Below are positions 1 to 8,854 of a stretch of 46,495 nucleotides of DNA, in pieces. Made by a program: the position numbers and the translations under genes. The notes under the pieces were generated by a model. The model searched no databases and was not told the DNA's origin. It worked only from the letters and a program-made list of their open reading frames with translations. The stretch covers positions 1 to 46,495 of the forward strand of contig JAICKN010000002.1 in assembly GCA_025927855.1 (NCBI GenBank), written 5' to 3'. Positions within the stretch are counted from its first letter, which is position 1, and every line of letters starts with the position of its first letter. Source of the stretch: Terriglobales bacterium. GTDB lineage: Bacteria; Acidobacteriota; Terriglobia; Terriglobales; Acidobacteriaceae.

Positions 1-681
1 AAGGTCATCATCATCGGACCAGCTCGCTCCGGCGACGATGATTGTGTGTTGCGGCGCGGCTGCGCGGATTGCGGCTGCGACTTTCGTTTCGATTCCCAGC
101 CAGCGGTAAGGGTCCTGCATCTCCGGCTCATTCATGATTTCGAGAAACAGACGGTCCGGGTCCCACGAAAAATAATGGGCGGCGAGCGCGCGCCAGAAAT
201 CCGTGAACTCCAGCACGGAAGTGTCATCCTTCAGCGAGGCCTTGAAATCGCCGTCGGGGTGGATGTCGAGCACGACCGCCAGACCATGATCAAGCGCCAT
301 TTTTATGGCAGCGTCTAAATATCCCAAATATGCCGCTGGAATTTTCTCCGGCTCCCGCGCGTTAAATAGAGGCTTGGGATTCACGCCCAGGCGAACGTGA
401 TCAAAGCCCATGGATTTGATCCGCGACATATCGCTGGCCGTCACCCAGCTTTGCAGATGCTCCTGACTGTAACCGCGCGGATCGTAGACCTGCGCGAACC
501 ATCCACTCAGGTTGATGCCGCGGCGCAGATGGGCCAGCCGCGCAGGCGGAACTCCACTCGGTGCGGCAGCTTGTGCTGCGACAAAGGAGCTGAGAAACAC
601 GATCAAAAACGCGGAGAATTGCAAACAAGTTATTGCTCTACGAACATTATTTTGCTCGAACTTACTTTGAAAGGAGGTCAT
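1..681 (-). CDS. GH5-like glycoside hydrolase (cellulase family), secreted, C-terminus cut by window edge
   Basis: My reverse-strand translation gives MTSFQSKFEQNNVRRAITCLQFSAFLIVFLSSFVAAQA...RRGINLSGWFAQ...RIKSMGFDHVRLGVNPKPLF...VVLDIHPDGDF...RLFLEIMNEPEMQDPYRW..., open through base 1. Signal peptide and the GH5 'NEP' acid/base motif are present. Not in the ORF track because it has no stop in the window. Confidence 0.85.
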   Translation of the reverse strand, partial: MTSFQSKFEQNNVRRAITCLQFSAFLIVFLSSFVAAQAAAPSGVPPARLAHLRRGINLSGWFAQVYDPRGYSQEHLQSWVTASDMSRIKSMGFDHVRLGVNPKPLFNAREPEKIPAAYLGYLDAAIKMALDHGLAVVLDIHPDGDFKASLKDDTSVLEFTDFWRALAAHYFSWDPDRLFLEIMNEPEMQDPYRWLGIETKVAAAIRAAAPQHTIIVAGASWSDDDDL

Positions 682-685
682 TGGA

Positions 686-1279
686 TTATCGTGTGAGTGC
701 GGCCAGAGCCTGCCGGAACAATTCCTCGAATGAATCTGTTGATGTCCCTTTTGCCGTGACCGCGGCAACCGCTTTTTCGGCGGCGGGCCGCTGATAACCG
801 AGATTGGTCAACGCCGAAAGGACATCTTCCTGCATCGGCGTGGTTGCGGGAGTTGCCGTGGAGGACTCTGTGTCTTGCGCTGGAAGCTTATCGCGCAGCT
901 CCAGTACCATGCGCTCGGCTGTTTTTTTCCCAATGCCCGGAATACGCGTGAGCCGCGCGAGATCATTGCCACGAATGGCCGCTGCCAGGTCATTTGCCGC
1001 CATTCCGCTCAAAATGGTGATGGCGAGTTTGGGGCCAATCCCGCTGACCGTTATCAATTTTTCAAAAAGCTGCTTCTCCGCCGTGCGCAAAAAACCATAA
1101 AGCGCGATCACATCTTCGCGGACATGCGTGTGGATAAAGAACGCGACTTCGCTGCCGGGCGCGGGCAATTCGGAGAATGCGGACACGCTGATGGTCACGT
1201 CGTAGCCGACGCCTCCCGCCTCTACAATGGCCTGGTTCGGATGCTTGCTGAGCAATTTGCCGCGAAGATGAGCAATCAT
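686..1279 (-). CDS. ruvA: Holliday junction branch migration protein RuvA
   Basis: MIAHLRGKLL...VGYDVTISVSAF...FIHTHVREDVIALYGF...LITVSGIGPKLAITILSG...RIPGIGKKTAERMVLELRDKL: RuvA OB fold and HhH motifs. Confidence 0.97.
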   Translation of the reverse strand: MIAHLRGKLLSKHPNQAIVEAGGVGYDVTISVSAFSELPAPGSEVAFFIHTHVREDVIALYGFLRTAEKQLFEKLITVSGIGPKLAITILSGMAANDLAAAIRGNDLARLTRIPGIGKKTAERMVLELRDKLPAQDTESSTATPATTPMQEDVLSALTNLGYQRPAAEKAVAAVTAKGTSTDSFEELFRQALAALTR

Positions 1280-1367
1280 GCTGCGAGTATTCTATCCGCA
1301 GAAGAGGACATCACCTATTCAATGACGGGTACGCCTCTGTTACCTCCGCATCCGTTAAGATAACAAT

Positions 1368-2261
1368 GTGCCCGTAAAAACACTGAGTTCCCATAAGTCC
1401 GCCGTGATTCGTATGAAAGGCCTTGCTTCTCTTCCGTGGCTCATCCATGGTTTTAGCACGCGGCCGGGTGGCTTCTCGCGTGCGTATGGCGGAAATTCAC
1501 TGAATTTAGGTTTTACCAAAGACGATTCCCGCTCTAATGTCGAGCGCAATCGGGCGGAATTCCTGAAAAAGCTTGGCGCGGCGTCGAACAAACGCTCCTG
1601 GCCGATGGTTACACTTCGGCAGATTCATTCCGACATCATTCACCACGTTGTGAAGCCCACCGAAGTTAATCGCAACGAAGAGCCGTTCGCGGGGGATGGC
1701 TTGATCACCGATACTCCAGGCTTGCTGCTAGCGGTGCAGGCGGCTGATTGTTTGCCTGTGGTGCTGGTGGATGCAAAGCGCCGCGCGGTGGGTGTTTTCC
1801 ATGCCGGCTGGCGCGGGACGCTGAAGCGCATCGTGGAAAAGGGCGTGGGGGAGATGCGGCGGGAGTTTGGCAGCAGTTCGTGGGACATTCGGGCGGCAAT
1901 CGGTCCCGGCATTCACAATTGCTGTTATACGGTTGGGCCGGAGGTGCGCAGCCAGTTTGAGTCGCAATTTGCCTGGGCGCAGGAACTGTTCCATGAAACC
2001 AAGGATTCGGAGCCGATCCGCGAAAGATATCCGTTACTGTTTTTGACGGCCCGCGCGCCCGGCCACAGCGAATTGCCAAAAAATATTTTTCTTGATCTCG
2101 TCGAGGCCAACCGCCGCCAGCTCATGGACGCCGGAGTTCCCGCGAAAAACATTGAGGCATCGCCGCTCTGCACATCGTGCCATACGGATTTATTGTTTTC
2201 CCATCGCGCGGGAAATGGCAAGACTGGCCGGATGATGGGTGTAGCAGGGCTTCGAAAATGA
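1368..2261 (+). CDS. pgeF: YfiH/PgeF family (DUF152, laccase-domain) protein, peptidoglycan editing factor / purine nucleoside phosphorylase-like
   Basis: Conserved HGFSTRPGG, LRQIHSD, ADGL-like GDGLITD, AVQAADCLPVVLVD, VGVFHAGWRGT and AAIGPGIHNCCYTVGPEV motifs; GTG start. Confidence 0.92.
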   Translation: MPVKTLSSHKSAVIRMKGLASLPWLIHGFSTRPGGFSRAYGGNSLNLGFTKDDSRSNVERNRAEFLKKLGAASNKRSWPMVTLRQIHSDIIHHVVKPTEVNRNEEPFAGDGLITDTPGLLLAVQAADCLPVVLVDAKRRAVGVFHAGWRGTLKRIVEKGVGEMRREFGSSSWDIRAAIGPGIHNCCYTVGPEVRSQFESQFAWAQELFHETKDSEPIRERYPLLFLTARAPGHSELPKNIFLDLVEANRRQLMDAGVPAKNIEASPLCTSCHTDLLFSHRAGNGKTGRMMGVAGLRK

Positions 2262-2281
2262 AGATTTGAGCAATAATCGCT

Positions 2282-3433
2282 TTAGGCTGCGATTGCTTCA
2301 AGAGCCGTCCGGTTGCGGATTACCAGGATTGACCCTTCCAGCCGGATCAATTCTTTTTTCTTCAGATCGCTTAGCAGGCGGGTCACCGTTTCACGCGACG
2401 CGCCAATCATTTGCGCCATTTCTTCATGGGTAGCGGCGGCCTGCACGCGGACTTCGGTGTCCATTTTGGTGCTTTCTATTTTGTGCGTCGAAATCCATGA
2501 AAGCAGCAGCTTGGCCAGCTTGCCGGCGGAAGAGCGCGCCAGCACCAAATCATGCACGTCGCGGTACATCGTCTGGAATTCCGTGCTCAAGGCATGGGCC
2601 GAGCGCAAGGCGACCTCTCCGTTTTTTTCCATCATACGGAGGAGCATTTCGCGCTCCACGAAGTTTAACTGGCAGGTCCCGGCTGTTTCCGCCGTCACTT
2701 CAAACGGAGTGCCCGAGATGGCCGCGCTCAAACCCAGTACCTCTCCGGCTTCCGCGACTTTGAGGATCAGCATCTTGCCATCACGCGAGGTGGTGGTGAG
2801 CTTTACTTTGCCGGAACATAGCACGAAAGCGCCGCGCGGCATCTGGCCCTCCACAAACAACAGAGCGCCTTGGGGGTAGATATTGGGCCGGGTCGAGTTG
2901 CTGAAGGTTTTCAGCACATCGGAAGAAAAGGAGCAGAACCATTTTGCCTGGCGAAATTTGCAGGCCGTGCATTTTCCTGCTTCCATTCCGTACGAAGTCC
3001 TCATTTCAATCACCTCAGTGATGCTGGAATTTCCCAAAACCCCAACTTTTCCGCGATTCAGAGCTTTACTGCGGCGCAAGTCCCGCGTGCTGATTTGCGC
3101 ATTTTCGGTTTGCGCCAGCATTCCAGCGCACAAAATCCGCACCGCCGGGTCCCAGGAGCGCAGCCCCTGCACCAGTTCCCAGCCGGAACTCGCGTCGGCG
3201 CGCCGCTGCCACTCCAGGCCGCAGTGGAACAGGTACAAGGGATCGGGAGATGTCCCGGTGAGAGAGACAAGCGTCTGCTCATGAAATTTCCTGTACCGTG
3301 GCTTTGGCTCATTCGCCGCGGGCGGCGCACAACACTCAGAAGCCACCTGGTTTATAAGGGGGAGGGCTCCAGGTATAGCTTCGGTGTTTCCCGTCCAGGA
3401 CTTGGCTGAGAGTCCCGCAGCGGTTTGGTTCAC
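2282..3433 (-). CDS. Crp/Fnr family transcriptional regulator with N-terminal extension (alternative internal start at 3004)
   Basis: cNMP-binding fold (GALLFVEGQMPRGAFVLCSGKVKL) and HTH (THEEMAQMIGASRETVTRLLSDLKKKELI). GTG start at 3433 has upstream GAGGAA; ATG at 3004 has upstream GAGGTG. Confidence 0.9.
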   Translation of the reverse strand: MNQTAAGLSAKSWTGNTEAIPGALPLINQVASECCAPPAANEPKPRYRKFHEQTLVSLTGTSPDPLYLFHCGLEWQRRADASSGWELVQGLRSWDPAVRILCAGMLAQTENAQISTRDLRRSKALNRGKVGVLGNSSITEVIEMRTSYGMEAGKCTACKFRQAKWFCSFSSDVLKTFSNSTRPNIYPQGALLFVEGQMPRGAFVLCSGKVKLTTTSRDGKMLILKVAEAGEVLGLSAAISGTPFEVTAETAGTCQLNFVEREMLLRMMEKNGEVALRSAHALSTEFQTMYRDVHDLVLARSSAGKLAKLLLSWISTHKIESTKMDTEVRVQAAATHEEMAQMIGASRETVTRLLSDLKKKELIRLEGSILVIRNRTALEAIAA

Positions 3434-3449
3434 GCGAATTTCCTCAGAA

Positions 3450-3466
3450 TTAGTTTGGACAACTAA
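3450..3466. promoter_or_regulatory. Perfect inverted repeat TTAGTT-N5-AACTAA upstream of the Crp/Fnr gene, candidate operator
   Basis: TTAGTTTGGACAACTAA read directly at 3450-3466, just upstream of the Shine-Dalgarno and GTG start at 3433. Confidence 0.35.
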
Positions 3467-3793
3467 CCGGGAGACGTGATTTCCACAGCAGCCTTAGTTC
3501 CAAAATGACAGGTTGCCGAAGTGCATGAAAATATGGGCAGTTTTGTCCCGATCCGGGATGGGAACTTTTGATTTAGTGACGCCTATGCGGCACAAATGCC
3601 GATGACTCGGCATTGTGAAGGTTCGGAGCAGGGGAGAATTCATTCTCGAACCGCAGAGAGAAGCCTCGTTGACCTTTGCGGAAGATAAACAGCAGCGCTG
3701 CCGTCCGGCGGCATAGGGGGGATTCAGAGAGCCGACGGCACGCCGGCGCTACGCGAACACGGAGACCTCGCTGCATCAAAGAAAACAGATTGC

Positions 3794-5842
3794 TCAGTTT
3801 TTATATTCGTCGGGGGAGATTCCCATGCGCTGCATACGCGATTGCAAAGTTGTCCGCTTCAACCCCAGACGGGCGGCCGCGCCGTGCAGGCCGGCCACTA
3901 CACCCCGGGTTTCGCGCAGTGCGCGGACAATATGCTGGCGCTCCAGCGCTTCCAATGTGTGAGCAACATCGGTAGAAGACACTGGCCGTTGTAATTCCGT
4001 TAACGGAACATTGAGGGTTCTTCCCGGAGACAAGATCACGGAGCGCTCAATGATGTTCTCCAGCTCCCGTATATTGCCGGGCCAGTCGGCGGCCATAAGG
4101 GCATTCATGGCTTCAGCAGGGATGGTTTCAATTTGGCGGTTCATGCGCCGTGCATACGTTTGCACAAAATAGCGCACCAGGGCGGGAATGTCCTGTTTGC
4201 GCTGCCGCAGGGCAGGCAGGCGTATAGGAAAGACATTCAGCCGGTAAAAAAGATCGCTGCGGAATTCTTTATTGGCGATACTTTTTTCCAGGTCGCGGTT
4301 TGTAGCGGCCACCAGCCGGATATTGACGCGCAAAGTTCGCGTTCCTCCCAGCCGTTCGAATTCCTGGTCCTGTAAAACACGAAGCAGTTTTGGCTGAAGT
4401 TCGAGCGGGATTTCCCCCACTTCGTCAAGAAAGAGCGTACCCTTGTCCGCCAGTTCGAGGCGTCCAATCTTTTGACTGATGGCCCCAGTAAACGCCCCCT
4501 TTTCATGGCCGAAGAGTTCGCTTTCCAGCAAGCCGGTGGGAATCGCCGCACAATTCAGCTTGATGAAACTGCCGTCCTTGCGGGTGCTCAGACGATGAAT
4601 AGCGCGGGCGATCAGTTCTTTACCGGTACCCGTTTCTCCGAGAATGAGCACGGTGGCGTCGCTCGGAGCAACCGTTCTTGCCTGGTCCAGAACATTGCGC
4701 AGGAGCGGGCTTTCGCCCACGATTTCTTCAAAATTCGTCCCGGAGTTAATCTCGCCTTGGAGGTAAAGCTTTTCTTCCGCCAGTTTATCCTTGAGCGTCC
4801 TTATTTCGCGGTAAGCATGGGCGTTATCGAGGGCGATTGCGATCTGGGATCCAATTTGCTTAAGCAGCCCCACGTCCTGGGAGACAAAAGCGTCATCTTC
4901 CTTGCTGGCCAGGCTCATGACTCCAATCGTGCCTTTTCGCGTAGCCAGTGGAATGCAGCAGATGGACTTGACTCCATGAGCCAAAAGTTTCCGCGTGACG
5001 TCCGAAGAAAAGGCCTGCAATTCTTTGCTGTGAAACACCTTGGCATGTTTGGCCAGAAACGCTTGGCCCGAAGTGCTATCCCGCAAGGAGTAGGAATCTC
5101 CAACTTTGAAAATTTCGTACCCGGGGCCATGATGGAAGGCATATTTCCGCAGGGATTGGGAGCTTTCGTCATAAAGAGCTACCGACGCGAAATCATGCCT
5201 GATAACTTTCCGAATATAGTCAGAGATTGCGGGAAAGTGCTTCTGTACATCCAGATTCGCAACAAGGGTGCTGTTCACCTGCAACAGCATTTGCAGGCGT
5301 TCTTTTTCCTGCTGCAATGCGCCGCGCGTGAGAGCGTTTTCAAGCGCGAGAGCCATCAATTCCGCAACGCGCTGTAGAAAGCGGATGTCATTTTCAGCGT
5401 AGACATTCGGATGGGCGCATGCCAACCCCATACCGCCTAAACGCCTCTCTCCCGCAGTCACCGGGAAAACATAATAAGCCTGCATGCCGGCGGCACGAAG
5501 GATGCTGATTCCCTCCCCGAACCTGGTTTCTGTCGTTAAATTTTCTATGGCTAAAGGAACTTGATGCTGCCAGACCCATCCGCTGGGTGACTGATCCAGC
5601 GCCAGTCTTCTGGGTTCAAATTTCACATCCTTGCCTCGCCAAAAATAGAGCTGCATCACATTTTCTGCAGGTTCATGCATCACGAAGTTGATGAGGTGAA
5701 AGCAGATATACTGGCGGAGGCGTTCAGTGAAATCGGAAAAAAGATCGCTTAAACTGCTGGGGCGCACTACCAGATCGGCCATTTGCAGCAAGGCCTCGTA
5801 GCGGCGCAGTTCCGACTCAGCTTCGAAGTGACTGGGATCCAT
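3794..5842 (-). CDS. Sigma54-dependent Fis-family transcriptional activator with tandem GAF domains (FhlA/NorR-like architecture)
   Basis: GETGTGKELIARAIH Walker A, GAFTGA loop, GTLFLDEVGEIP Walker B, C-terminal Fis HTH (AAARLGLKRTTLQSRMQRMGI). Start chosen at MDPSHFEAE (5842); the ORF extends to 5944. Confidence 0.95.
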   Translation of the reverse strand: MDPSHFEAESELRRYEALLQMADLVVRPSSLSDLFSDFTERLRQYICFHLINFVMHEPAENVMQLYFWRGKDVKFEPRRLALDQSPSGWVWQHQVPLAIENLTTETRFGEGISILRAAGMQAYYVFPVTAGERRLGGMGLACAHPNVYAENDIRFLQRVAELMALALENALTRGALQQEKERLQMLLQVNSTLVANLDVQKHFPAISDYIRKVIRHDFASVALYDESSQSLRKYAFHHGPGYEIFKVGDSYSLRDSTSGQAFLAKHAKVFHSKELQAFSSDVTRKLLAHGVKSICCIPLATRKGTIGVMSLASKEDDAFVSQDVGLLKQIGSQIAIALDNAHAYREIRTLKDKLAEEKLYLQGEINSGTNFEEIVGESPLLRNVLDQARTVAPSDATVLILGETGTGKELIARAIHRLSTRKDGSFIKLNCAAIPTGLLESELFGHEKGAFTGAISQKIGRLELADKGTLFLDEVGEIPLELQPKLLRVLQDQEFERLGGTRTLRVNIRLVAATNRDLEKSIANKEFRSDLFYRLNVFPIRLPALRQRKQDIPALVRYFVQTYARRMNRQIETIPAEAMNALMAADWPGNIRELENIIERSVILSPGRTLNVPLTELQRPVSSTDVAHTLEALERQHIVRALRETRGVVAGLHGAAARLGLKRTTLQSRMQRMGISPDEYKN

Positions 5843-6217
5843 TTGCGCGAGTACCCATCTCTGCCCCCCTCGAGCAAAACTTCCCAAACTAAACTTCCGC
5901 GAATCATATCCGAGCGTGTCGAAAAACACAAAGATCAAAATCATATTTGGTCGTTAACGTCCATTAAATGCCGCTCCGTATGCATTGAGCCGCAAGGCCG
6001 CAAACAGCGCCTAAGGTTTACTACAGACTTCAATCCAACTTGTACAGGCAAACCCTTATTCAATCAGGCTTTTAGAGAAATAAGCTACGCTCCTGCTCCC
6101 AACCTCTGCTCTTCTCCCTGGCATCCAAAGCGTGATTACAAATGGCGCGATTCAAGGCACGCCTGGACCGCTGCTGAGGTGAGAGCGATGAAGTCAATAC
6201 GAAGGAGAACGCAAGTA

Positions 6218-6811
6218 ATGAAACGCATTGTTTGGTTTGCAATTTTGAGCGTATGCCTGGCAGCGCCCTCTCTGGTTATGGCGCAGGGCACATATAACCA
6301 TGCCGAAGTCGGAGTTTTTGCGGATTATCTCCGCTTTTCACCGAGCACTCCCGACTCCAATTTTGTTGGTATTGGCGGACGAGTGGCCTTCAACGTGAGT
6401 TCATTCACGGCCATTGAGGCTGAAGTAAACTACGATTTCGAACGGAATTTTACGACCACCACTTCGACCGGAGGCACGTCCACATTTGTGCGCTCACGCC
6501 TTCGCCCCATCACAGCCTTGTTCGGACCAAAATTTCAGTTTGGCGGCTCCAGCCCATTCCGCGTATTTGTTACCGGCAAAGTGGGATTGATTAATTTCAG
6601 TAGCTCCAATTCCAGCGTAACTACGGGCATCACCAATATTGGAAACAGTATTTCCAACGGAACCACCCGCTTCGCTGCGTATCCGGGCGCTGGTATTGAA
6701 GGCTTCTGGGGGCCGATTGGCCTACGTTTGGATGTGGGCGATGAGATCTATGTGGATAACGGGACGTTCAACAATCTGCGCGTCACGTTCGGGCCGCATA
6801 TCCGCTTCTAA
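6218..6811 (+). CDS. Outer-membrane beta-barrel (OmpA/porin-like) protein
   Basis: MKRIVWFAILSVCLAAPSLVMAQG signal peptide; alternating beta-strand pattern ending in ...VTFGPHIRF (terminal Phe); SD-like GAAGGAG upstream. Confidence 0.75.
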   Translation: MKRIVWFAILSVCLAAPSLVMAQGTYNHAEVGVFADYLRFSPSTPDSNFVGIGGRVAFNVSSFTAIEAEVNYDFERNFTTTTSTGGTSTFVRSRLRPITALFGPKFQFGGSSPFRVFVTGKVGLINFSSSNSSVTTGITNIGNSISNGTTRFAAYPGAGIEGFWGPIGLRLDVGDEIYVDNGTFNNLRVTFGPHIRF

Positions 6812-6833
6812 TTTTTTCCAAGTTACTCTGGGC

Positions 6834-6862
6834 ACGGCAGCCGCGTGGCTGCCGTATTTTTT
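6834..6862 (+). terminator. Rho-independent terminator
   Basis: ACGGCAGCC-GCGT-GGCTGCCGT perfect 9-bp stem followed by ATTTTTT, just after the 6811 stop. Confidence 0.85.
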
Positions 6863-6914
6863 CAGAGAGAGTACGTGGCCGCAATACCGCGGACGCTTCG
6901 GAAGGCTATCGGGA

Positions 6915-8627
6915 TCACTGCGCCGCACCAGGGGATGCCTGTTTCTGCAAGGCCAACTGCAACACGCTATGATGCTTGTCGCAAACTACATGCAGAACAT
7001 TTCCAGTACCGGAATCCAACCGCACATCAATGGTTTTTGATTGGTCGTAGTGGTCGGCGGGCGATTGCACGCGCACGTGAATCTGATGCGCCCCGGAAAG
7101 AACTTTTAAGCTGCTGCGCACCGTTCCTTCCATTGTGTGAAATAGAAGCGCAAAAGGTTTGTTTTGTCCGTGAATAGCCTCTGTGAAGACCACCTCCCGG
7201 TCGAGCCAGATCGTGGCGCTGCCCTGCCCAAAAGGATGCTGAATATCTATTTGTAATTCTGCCGCCTGGGCCGGCGGAGGCGCAGTTTTACTTTCGCCAA
7301 TTTTCGCCGAGACCGAAACAAGCCTGGCGGCGCGGGATTTCGGCCGGGTCTTAACCGGCTGCAATAGAGCATCCGGCACAATCGCTGCCTGCCTGGCAGC
7401 ATTTTGAATACCGGTGGCCCAGTCGGAACTGACAACCTGCCGGGGATATTGGAAGTTTGCCGCAGAAATCTTCCAGCGGTCCGGTAGTCCTAACCAGCCT
7501 AAATATAAAATCCCGAGGGCTAGTGCAAGAGTTGCTACCAGTGTAATGCCCCGCGAGCGTAGCGGAACGTTCCGGCGCTGCGTGGAAGAAGCGCTGTGCG
7601 GAACGCCTGAAAAGCTGGCGGAAGACCTGGCTTCGTTTACGAACGAGATGTGTGCGGCGACAAATGAATCCCGGTCGCTGTCAGCGCCTGTTGGCAGAAC
7701 AGGCGGAGTGGCATCTTTTGCAAGAGCCGGGTTTTCCATGGCGGCGACCAGGCCCGGGAGTAAATCCTCTTCGCTCTGCGTGGGTTTATCGGATGTTCGC
7801 AGAGCTTCGATGTCGCGCGCCAGCTCTCCCCCGGATTGGTACCGTTCTGTAGGTTCTTTTGCCATGGCCTTGCGAACAATCCGGTCAAGCTCGGCGGGAA
7901 GCTCGGAATCGAGGGCGCTTACAGGAATCGGTTCCCGGTTGACTACTTTGAAACACACCGTAGTGGCGCTGTTTCCCTGGAACGGGCGGAAGCCAGTCAG
8001 CATTGTGTAAAGAATTACGCCAACAGAAAATAGATCGGAGCGCGCATCCACCCCTTCGCCGCTTAATTGTTCCGGCGCCATATATGCCGGACTGCCCAGG
8101 ATTTCTCCGGGCTGCGTCATGTGCGCGACGTTCAAGCGCGCTATTCCGAAATCCGCGACTTTAGCATGGCCATCGCGGGTCACAAGAATATTGGCGGGCT
8201 TAATATCGCGATGCACAACTCCCTGCGAGTGGGCGTAGTCGAGGGCCTCGGCCAATTCCTGCACCAGCCGGAGCGCCACTCCCGTGGGCAGCTTTTTGTT
8301 TTGCGCATTCAGAAGTTTGCTCAGGGACTGGCCAGCCACATACTCCATGACGATATAGGGTTCGCGCGTCGTCGGCTCTTCACCTACGTCAAAAATTGTG
8401 ACAATACCGGGATGCGAAAGGCGTCCGGCAGTTTTGGCTTCCATGAAGAAGCGTTCCCGATATTCAGCTTCGTCGTCAGTTTCGCGGCCAATCAAGCAGA
8501 TAGTTTTGATCGCGACCAGACGATCAATTTTCGGATCGCGCGCCTGGTACACCAATCCCATTGCCCCGCGGCCAATTTCCGCGATGATTTCATACCGGCC
8601 CACACGTGTGCCTACGCGCCATTCCAT
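6915..8627 (-). CDS. Hanks-type Ser/Thr protein kinase, membrane-anchored, catalytically intact motifs
   Basis: IGRGAMGLVYQA, VAIKTI, GVVHRDIKPANILV, ADFGIARL, MAPEQ, then one TM segment (GITLVATLALALGILYLGWLG) and an extracytoplasmic domain. Confidence 0.95.
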   Translation of the reverse strand: MEWRVGTRVGRYEIIAEIGRGAMGLVYQARDPKIDRLVAIKTICLIGRETDDEAEYRERFFMEAKTAGRLSHPGIVTIFDVGEEPTTREPYIVMEYVAGQSLSKLLNAQNKKLPTGVALRLVQELAEALDYAHSQGVVHRDIKPANILVTRDGHAKVADFGIARLNVAHMTQPGEILGSPAYMAPEQLSGEGVDARSDLFSVGVILYTMLTGFRPFQGNSATTVCFKVVNREPIPVSALDSELPAELDRIVRKAMAKEPTERYQSGGELARDIEALRTSDKPTQSEEDLLPGLVAAMENPALAKDATPPVLPTGADSDRDSFVAAHISFVNEARSSASFSGVPHSASSTQRRNVPLRSRGITLVATLALALGILYLGWLGLPDRWKISAANFQYPRQVVSSDWATGIQNAARQAAIVPDALLQPVKTRPKSRAARLVSVSAKIGESKTAPPPAQAAELQIDIQHPFGQGSATIWLDREVVFTEAIHGQNKPFALLFHTMEGTVRSSLKVLSGAHQIHVRVQSPADHYDQSKTIDVRLDSGTGNVLHVVCDKHHSVLQLALQKQASPGAAQ

Positions 8628-8784
8628 AGCGATGATCTATAGGTTAGAGCGTTCTTATGTTGCCGTCAGCCAGAGAGCATACCTACCCTCATTACATGAG
8701 TAATGCAGAGGTATCGTGTGTTGGAATCTGATCTGCTTAGCCCGACCGCAGGGATGCTTAGGGGTAAGTTGTTGAAGATTGAGG

Positions 8785-8815
8785 AGAAAAGGAACAGCCG
8801 GTGTCCGACTGTTCC
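8785..8815 (-). terminator. Probable rho-independent terminator for the 8855-9340 gene
   Basis: GGAACAGCCGG-TGT-CCGACTGTTCC (one imperfect pair); on the minus strand it is followed by TTTTC. Confidence 0.6.
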
Positions 8816-8854
8816 CCTGAAGCGCTAACTTGCGATGCACGGCGACTTACAAAT

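Noticed and set aside
4472-5377. 301-aa plus-strand ORF
   Set aside because: Antisense to the well-supported sigma54 activator; no recognisable domain; typical high-GC shadow ORF.
6119-6132. Possible sigma54 -24/-12 promoter (CTGGCATCCAAAGC)
   Set aside because: GG and GC elements are only 8 nt apart instead of 10.
5783-6217. N-terminal part of the 342-aa ORF ending at 6811
   Set aside because: A signal peptide and SD place the true start at 6218; the upstream portion overlaps the activator gene and is not protein-like.
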